This document shows, piece after piece, positions 58,638-64,000 of a stretch of DNA of 64,000 nucleotides. The stretch is taken from assembly GCA_033977485.1 (NCBI GenBank), contig CM066989.1:32527095-32591094 (forward strand), in the 5' to 3' direction. Position numbers and translations under genes: made by a program. The notes under the pieces are model-generated. The model ran no database searches and was not told the origin of the DNA. It was given only the letters and a program-made list of their open reading frames with translations. Each line of letters starts with the position of its first letter. Position 1 is the stretch's first letter. This DNA is from Hydrangea macrophylla. Taxonomy: Eukaryota; Streptophyta; Magnoliopsida; Cornales; Hydrangeaceae.

Positions 58638-60390
58638 TCAAGCTGGAGCATAGATATCTATCATGCTCAGCTTGTTACAAAGATCATAGAACGGTCCTCT
58701 ATTTAGTGCCTTGGTAAGAATGTCTCCTAGCTGATCATTAGACCTAATAAAAGAAGTAACATTTTGCTTTCTCATAACCATATCTCTGATAAAATGACAA
58801 TTAACTTCAATATGTTTGGTCTTCTCATGAAACACCGGATTACTCGCAATGTACATAGCTACCTGATTATCACAATACATCTTCATAGGTGTACTAGCAA
58901 ATCCCATCTCTTGCAGAATAGTCTTCACCCATAACAACTCACACGTAGTATGAGCCATAGCTCTATACTCAGCCTCTGCACTTGACCTTGCAACTACATT
59001 TGCTTTTTGCTCTTCTAACTGATGAGATTTCCACCAACAAACATGCAAAATCCAGATATTGTACGTCTATCAAGACCATCTCCTGCCTAAATAGCATCTG
59101 AGAAACCAACTATCTCTTAGTTATCTGAAGGCTTCAACACTATGCCTTTACTAGGAGCACCTTTTAAATACCTCAATATACGCCACACTGCCTCCCAATG
59201 TGATAACTTGGGACTTTGCATAAACTGACTAACAACTCCAACAGAGAAGGTGATATCAGGTCAAGTCACTGTTAAATAAATCAACTTACCCATAAGTCTT
59301 CTATACCTTTCAGAATCATTGAAGTCTTCTCCATCATCTTTACTAAACTTTATATTTGAATCCATTGGAGTGTTAACATGTTTTGCACCCATCGATCCTA
59401 TTTCATCCAGAAGGTCGAGAACATATGTTCTTTGGGATAAGAAAATCCCTTCCTTAGACCTTGCTACCTCAATACCCAGAAAATAATTTAGTTGCCCCAA
59501 ATCCTTCATATGAAAATGCTTACTTAAATGAGACTTCAATAACTATATACCTTTACTGTCATTGCCAGTAATCACTATATCATCTACATAAATTGCTAGA
59601 ACAATCTTACCTTTTTCACAGTGTCTTACAAAAACTGAATGATCAGAACTAGTTCTCTTCAACCCATACAAACTAGCTACTTGGCTAAACTTGTCAAACC
59701 AGGCCCTTGAAGATTGTTTGAGGCCATAAATGGCTTTTTTCAACTTACATACTTTATGCGACTCCCCCTGCGCAACATACCCAGGAGGTTGCTCCATGTA
59801 CACTTCCTCTTGTAGGTCACCATGAAGAAAGGCATTCTTGATGTCAAGTTGATAAAGAGACCATCCTTGAGTAATAGCAATAGACAATAAAATGCGAACA
59901 GAATTGAGTGAGCTACAGGGGAAAAAGTTTCAAAGTAATCAACACCAAAAGTTTGAGTGTACCCTTTAGCCACCAAATGAGCTTTTAACCGTTCAACAGT
60001 ACCATCTGGATGATACTTAACGACATAAATCCAATGACAGCCTACAACCTGTTTCCCAGAAGGAAGATCAGTTAACTTCCACGTACCATTTTTGGACAAC
60101 ACTAACATCTCATCATCCATAGCACTCTTCCAACTCGGAGAAACCAATGCATGAGTATGAGACTGAGTAACAGAGACTGAAGATAAAGCACTAACAAAGG
60201 AACAAAGTGGAGATGATAAATGAGAATGTGAGATAACCTGATCAATAAGGTGATGAGTGCAATAAAGGGTATCTTTTTGAAGAGCAATGGGTAGATCAGG
60301 AGATTGGAGAACCTCAGCCGAAGTTGATGAAAATGAAGGTGGAGTTAGCGGGTCATCAGTACTGGATGGCTTGTCACGATGGCAATACAC
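58638..60390 (-). pseudogene. Copia RT and RNase H, multiply frameshifted
   Basis: Pieces in order on the minus strand: 60390-59900 (WIYVVKYHPDGTVERLKAHLVAKG, DYFETFSPVA), 59887-59543 (LDIKNAFLHGDLQEEVYM, AIYGLKQSS, YVDDIVITG), 59539-59261 (FHMKDLGQLNYFLGIEVARS) and 59048-58638 (RNase H: SSAEAEYRAMAH, DILTKAL). Frame changes near 59900, 59541, 59260 and 59050. Inactive. Confidence 0.88.
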
Positions 60391-60464
60391 TTACAAGGGA
60401 GGAGGACTAGAGGAAGGTGGAATGGGTAAGGGAATAAAGGACAACGGAGCAAGAACATCAACAT

Positions 60465-61777
60465 CTAAGGAACCACAAAATGACGAATAAAATGATGTAC
60501 CTTCGGAGAAGGTAACATCTGCACTAACCACATAACAACGACTATGATGATTACATCACTTATAACCTTTTTGAGTGCGTGAATATCCCACAAATACACA
60601 TTTGGTGGCTCGAGGATCCAATTTATCATAACCAGGAGTAAGAACATGAACAAATGCAACACAACCAACCACACGTTGTAGTAAGGCAAACAATGACCTA
60701 TCTGGATAGAGAACATAATGAGGAATGTCACCATTGAGAACCGATTAAGGCATGTGGTTAATAAGATAACAGACAATGAGTATAGCATTCCCCCAAAATT
60801 GTTTAGGAACATGCATAAGCAGCATAATAGTTCAAGCAACCTCAAGAGATGTTTATTTTTGCATTCAACGACACCATTCTATTGTGGAGTGTAACCACAA
60901 GAGGAGTGATGAGTTATCCCCTGAGAATCACAATAGGACTGAAGAGGTCTTTAACATATTTTAAAGCATTATCAGATTGTAAAATACGAATAATGCAACC
61001 AAACTGAGTCATAATCTCTTTATGAAATAATTAAAAAAGAGAAAAAATATCTAAACGTTCTTTCATTAAAAATAACCATGACATCCTGGAACAATCATCC
61101 ACAAAAGATACAAAATAAGAAAACTTAACAGACTCTTATGTCTAGATGGACTCCAAACGTCGGAATGAACCAACTCTAAAGGAGCGGCCCAACGATTATT
61201 TTAACGTTAAGGAAAAGACACCCTATGATGCTTATCTAACTGGCAAGCCTCACGTTCTAAACTAGACAAAGACTTAAATATGGGAAAAACCAACTTCAAG
61301 GATTGCAGTGAAGGATGACCCAGACGGTACTGCCATTGCTGTGGGGAAACAGTTGTATGTAAAGCCGCCGAATTATTCACTGTTGAATGTTGTTCCAGGT
61401 AATAAAGTCCATCCCGCTCACGACCTCCACCAATCATCTTCTTCGAGTTGGGCCTGAAAGACACAATGAGAGGCATAAAATGTTACAGAATAGTTTAGAG
61501 ATTTAGTAAGTTGACTGACCGATAGGAGACTAAAGGGAAATTGAGGACCATAATTTATAGATGACAATGAAAGGGATGAGGTGGGAGAAACAGGACCATG
61601 ACCAATAATAGAACAAGATCGTTCATCAGCTAAAACAATAGAGGGCTGTGTGGGTGGACTAAGCAGTTGTGTAAATACATTGGACTTACCAGTCATATAT
61701 GCCAAAGCTCCTGAGTCAATGACCCATGGTGAAGGAGCTGATGAAGAAAAAAAATGCAATATTACATGATTGTGCAA
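60465..61777 (-). pseudogene. Copia protease and integrase remnants
   Basis: 61777-61480 carries the protease with active-site VIDSGA; 61476-61207 the pre-integrase segment (YYLEQHSTVN, WQYRLGHPSLQSLK) and the start of the integrase zinc finger; the core (61200-60465) is badly decayed, with LLLCLCMFLNNFGG-type out-of-frame reading. No complete catalytic triad can be read. Confidence 0.75.
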
Positions 61778-62043
61778 AACCAGCAGTATTAGACAAGGAT
61801 AGCTATTGTTGTTGGACTAAGGCATTGTATTCCTCTCGGGAAAGAGTGATAGACTCATTTGAAGTATCACGGCAGGTGGAGTAGGAGTACTAACTTCCTG
61901 TTGAGACCCATAAGCATTGTCAGAAGAGAACATGGTTGGATTAGGCGTGGTCTCCCACGACTTGCCATAGAGATCATAACACATATCCACAGTATGATTG
62001 TCACCCCCATAATGCGTGCAATAAAGAGAACCACGGCTTCGAC

Positions 62044-62820
62044 CTAAACCACGACCACAACCACTACCCGGACGACATCCTCTTCCTCGATTACCATTAA
62101 ATATAGGAAGGGAATTGCCAAAGCCATGACTACCATGACCTCGATTACTACCAGGAAAATTGCCACGACCACAAAAGGCCCCTCTATATCCCGTAGATGT
62201 AATAAGTGCAGAATTTTCTTTCCCAACAGGCTTAAAAGAGGTGGAGGAGGAAGACTATAGTAGCACGGAGCACACGAGAATACACATTACTCAAGGGTGC
62301 AATACTACCATCACCGGCCAAAATCTGTGACTTAACAGACTGAAGATTCGAATGTAACCCAGATAAGAACTTGGAGACATAAAATTCCTCTCGTTGCTTC
62401 TTGATAACGTCAACATCATTAGTGATAAGATGATACTGATTCAACTCATCCATGAGTCCCTTGAATGTACTGTAGTATTCATTAACTGGCTTATCACCCT
62501 GTTGAAGTACAAATTTTGACATGCTTCATAAATGCGAGAAACATTCTTGTCCATGGGAAACGTCTCATTGAACAAACTCCCAAATATCTTTGGCGGATGA
62601 CAAAAAACTACACTTGAACATATAGAGGGTTCTATACTATTCCATAACCAGGACATAACCATATAATTCTCAGATACCCAATCATCATAATCCTTACTAT
62701 CCTTAGATGGGCACCAGACTCAATATGCTTCAACTTCTTCCGAGCCCCTAAGGCGACTTTCATAGATTGAGCCCACAACAGATAATTAGACCCATTCAAC
62801 TTGGTGGTTATAATTTGCAT
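62044..62820 (-). pseudogene. Copia gag
   Basis: It starts at ATG 62820 with LNGSNYLLWAQSMKVALGARKKL, the UBN2/retrotrans gag opening, then passes through frameshifts to MVMSWLWNSIEPSI (62662) and YYSTFKGLMDELNQYH (62480), and ends in an Arg/Gly-rich segment with a degenerate zinc knuckle (about 62050-61990). Capsid-like nucleic-acid-binding role in intact relatives. Confidence 0.8.
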
Positions 62821-62825
62821 CTCAC

Positions 62826-63474
62826 AACATCAGATGGGGAGTTCGAACCCTTCTTGTCAGCTATGATAACGATAGGAGTCTTATACAAATAATAAGTGAA
62901 ATTTAACAACTACCGTGAAGCAACATCAACACCAAAAAACACAAACTTAACTAACCAATTAGGTCCATGGAGGGACTGAGAGAACACGAAGGGAGAAACC
63001 GCCAATCAAAATAGCCCAATCAAATTGCAATTGACGTAAGAGAAGAAAAACAATTAGAATCTACTGTTGGAAGAGAAGAACAATGAGAATTTCTTGTTGG
63101 AAGATGTCGGCTATGGCATGAAGACCTAGTTTGGTCTCGGCGAGGGTTAGGAGGGCGGCGAGTCTCGATGTGGGTTGGGTGGGTCTCGGCTAGGGTTAGG
63201 GTGATGTGGGTGGGTCTCGGTAGGTGTGGGTAGGCTCGTCTAGGTATGGGTGGCTGATTATGGAGTGTCGCAGGCCATAGAAGACTCGATGTGGGTTTGG
63301 TAGGTCTCGTCTAGGTGTGGGTAGGCTTGTCTAGGTGTGGGTGGCTGGGTGTGGGGTGTCCCAGACAATAGAGGTCTTGGTGTGGGTGGGGTAGGCTGCG
63401 TGATAGGCTGTGGCTGGGTGGTGGGGTGGTGATTAGGTTGTTGATGATGTTTGGTGGTGGATTTTCATTGTAGG
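62826..63474. repeat. Copia leader with GGTGTGGGT-rich repeats
   Basis: Between primer site and gag, 63120-63440 is made of short variants of ctcgtctaggtgtgggtaggct and gtgggtgggtctcggc. No gene. Confidence 0.65.
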
Positions 63475-63485
63475 CTCTGATACCA

Positions 63486-63602
63486 TATTAAGAGAGAAAG
63501 TGAAGGCTTAATCTTATTTGGTTAGCCAACACACATATATATACATATCAATCATAAAATAATTACAGAAATACCCCAAATACTAATACTTATATTCTAA
63601 GA
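63486..63602 (-). mobile_element. Copia 5' LTR
   Basis: 117 bp, TATTAAGAGAG...ATTCTAAGA; both terminal dinucleotides have mutated from TG/CA. Abuts the primer site at 63475-63485. Confidence 0.85.
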
Positions 63603-63680
63603 AAGGATATAGAACTTGAGAGTATGTTTTGTGGAACTCCAAGAATCGGAGTTTTGGAATCAGGTTTGGTCGTGGGTTAA

Positions 63681-64000
63681 TTGGATTTGGATAAGTTATT
63701 ATGTTCATCTTCTTCGGTGAATTGTTTTCCTTACCTGGCGTGCCATTTTTCTTCTTCATTTTTTACGGAATTAATGAAAACTCCTCGTTCACTTGTAACT
63801 AAAATTTGTCTGTACATTTCCTTCCACTGAATTACATTTTTGCAACCTATACTATTCCATCCCACGACAAATAAAAATAAAGAGAATGGCACTCGCTGAT
63901 AAAAAGGAAGGAAAGTACAGAACTATTGCAAAAAAAAAAAAAACAAGCTAAAAAAAAAATGGATATTCAGAGAATATGATTTCTTGCAAGTATATTTTCA
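63681..64000. other. Downstream of BAP31-like relic
   Basis: Likely former 3' untranslated region; AAT(A/G)AA-like signals occur at 63770 and 63868. No gene. Confidence 0.4.

Larger units (their letters stand above)
58496..63602 (-). mobile_element. Complete but degenerate Ty1/copia element, 5.1 kb
   Basis: LTRs of about 0.12-0.135 kb (58496-58630 and 63486-63602) begin TGTTAAGAGAG / TATTAAGAGAG; a polypurine tract follows the 3' LTR (minus CCAGCTTGAGGGGGAG) and a primer site CTCTGATACCA (63475-63485) abuts the 5' LTR. TSD AAGGA. Gag, protease, integrase, RT and RNase H are all present in order on the minus strand, with many breaks. Inserted in the second exon of the BAP31-like gene. Confidence 0.93.
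56957..63680 (+). pseudogene. BAP31-like ER membrane protein gene relic, split by copia
   Basis: Exon 1 (56957-57230) encodes the N-terminus of a plant BAP31-type protein: MIQLLFLVLFAEGAVALFLM, FLSNFYNILKIQ and LWRTHLLEASLMG, with three membrane segments expected in the family (ER export and quality control). A 926-bp intron follows (GT 57231, AG 58155-58156). Exon 2 (58157-58495) encodes the coiled coil (KKEIEKLEKEKEEK, EYDPLLEDNQNLQAQ). Membrane segment 3 (LLFLIDRMHHYL) is readable only in a shifted frame, and TAA 58315-58317 and TAG 58354-58356 interrupt the coil, so the gene was dead or dying apart from the copia insertion at 58496. The tail resumes after 63607 (ELESMFCGTPRIG) and ends at TAA near 63680. 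Confidence 0.8.

Overview
This window is a repeat-dominated stretch of a large plant nuclear genome. The evidence is plant-type Ty3/gypsy (Tat lineage), Ty1/copia, L1-clade LINE, TRIM and hAT MITE sequences, plant mobile domain (PMD) genes, and relics of a plant beta-galactosidase, an ankyrin/PGG gene and a BAP31-like gene. Gene structure and content fit a eudicot; I cannot name the species. I see no intact ordinary host gene. Nearly everything is transposable elements nested in one another, and many junctions can be fixed to the base by target-site duplications (TSDs).

Layout. 1-4666: broken Tat-type gypsy copy, minus strand. 4667-6480: relic starting like an LTR, then simple repeats. 6646-6769: TRIM LTR with primer-binding site. 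7510-7811: two exons of a beta-galactosidase relic. 8177-33457: 5'-truncated L1-type LINE with a 15-bp TSD, split inside its endonuclease by a 20.9-kb Tat-lineage retrotransposon (8540-29446; LTRs about 2.94 kb, TSD GCTGC). 33722-34089: hAT MITE. 35503-38468: solo LTR of the same Tat family, inserted (TSD GCCTC) beside the TATA box of another Tat-type LTR that ends at 39169. 39363-42018: that second element's antisense PMD gene, cut by a copia fragment (42019-43915). 44-47.8 kb: LTR scraps and unidentified DNA. 47879-51521: a 3.6-kb inverted repeat of an ankyrin/PGG pseudogene. 51591-56589: MITEs, a fresh 238-bp tandem duplication, a TRIM and a small solo LTR. 56957-63680: BAP31-like gene relic split by a complete 5.1-kb copia element (58496-63602, TSD AAGGA).

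The central object is the giant Tat element. On its sense (minus) strand lie a tRNA-Arg-like primer site, gag-protease-RT-RNase H-second RNase H-integrase in one frame (18607-25242) broken by only two stops, and a polypurine tract. Between pol and the 3' LTR it carries about 7 kb of cargo: a 16-copy, 61-bp minisatellite and two genes on the opposite strand, a six-coding-exon PMD gene (13554-16306) and an intact 363-codon ORF (16948-18039). Opposite orientation lets these genes keep introns through an RNA cycle. A second, different Tat element (39-42 kb) has the same antisense PMD layout. Arrays of 19-22-bp palindromes with covarying arms (CACT/AGTG, CAGT/ACTG, CATT/AATG) lie upstream of the LTR promoter and of both antisense genes, and again in the solo LTR. 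This array, the antisense cassette, the long tRNA half at the primer site and the ankyrin inverted repeat are the points most worth a second look.
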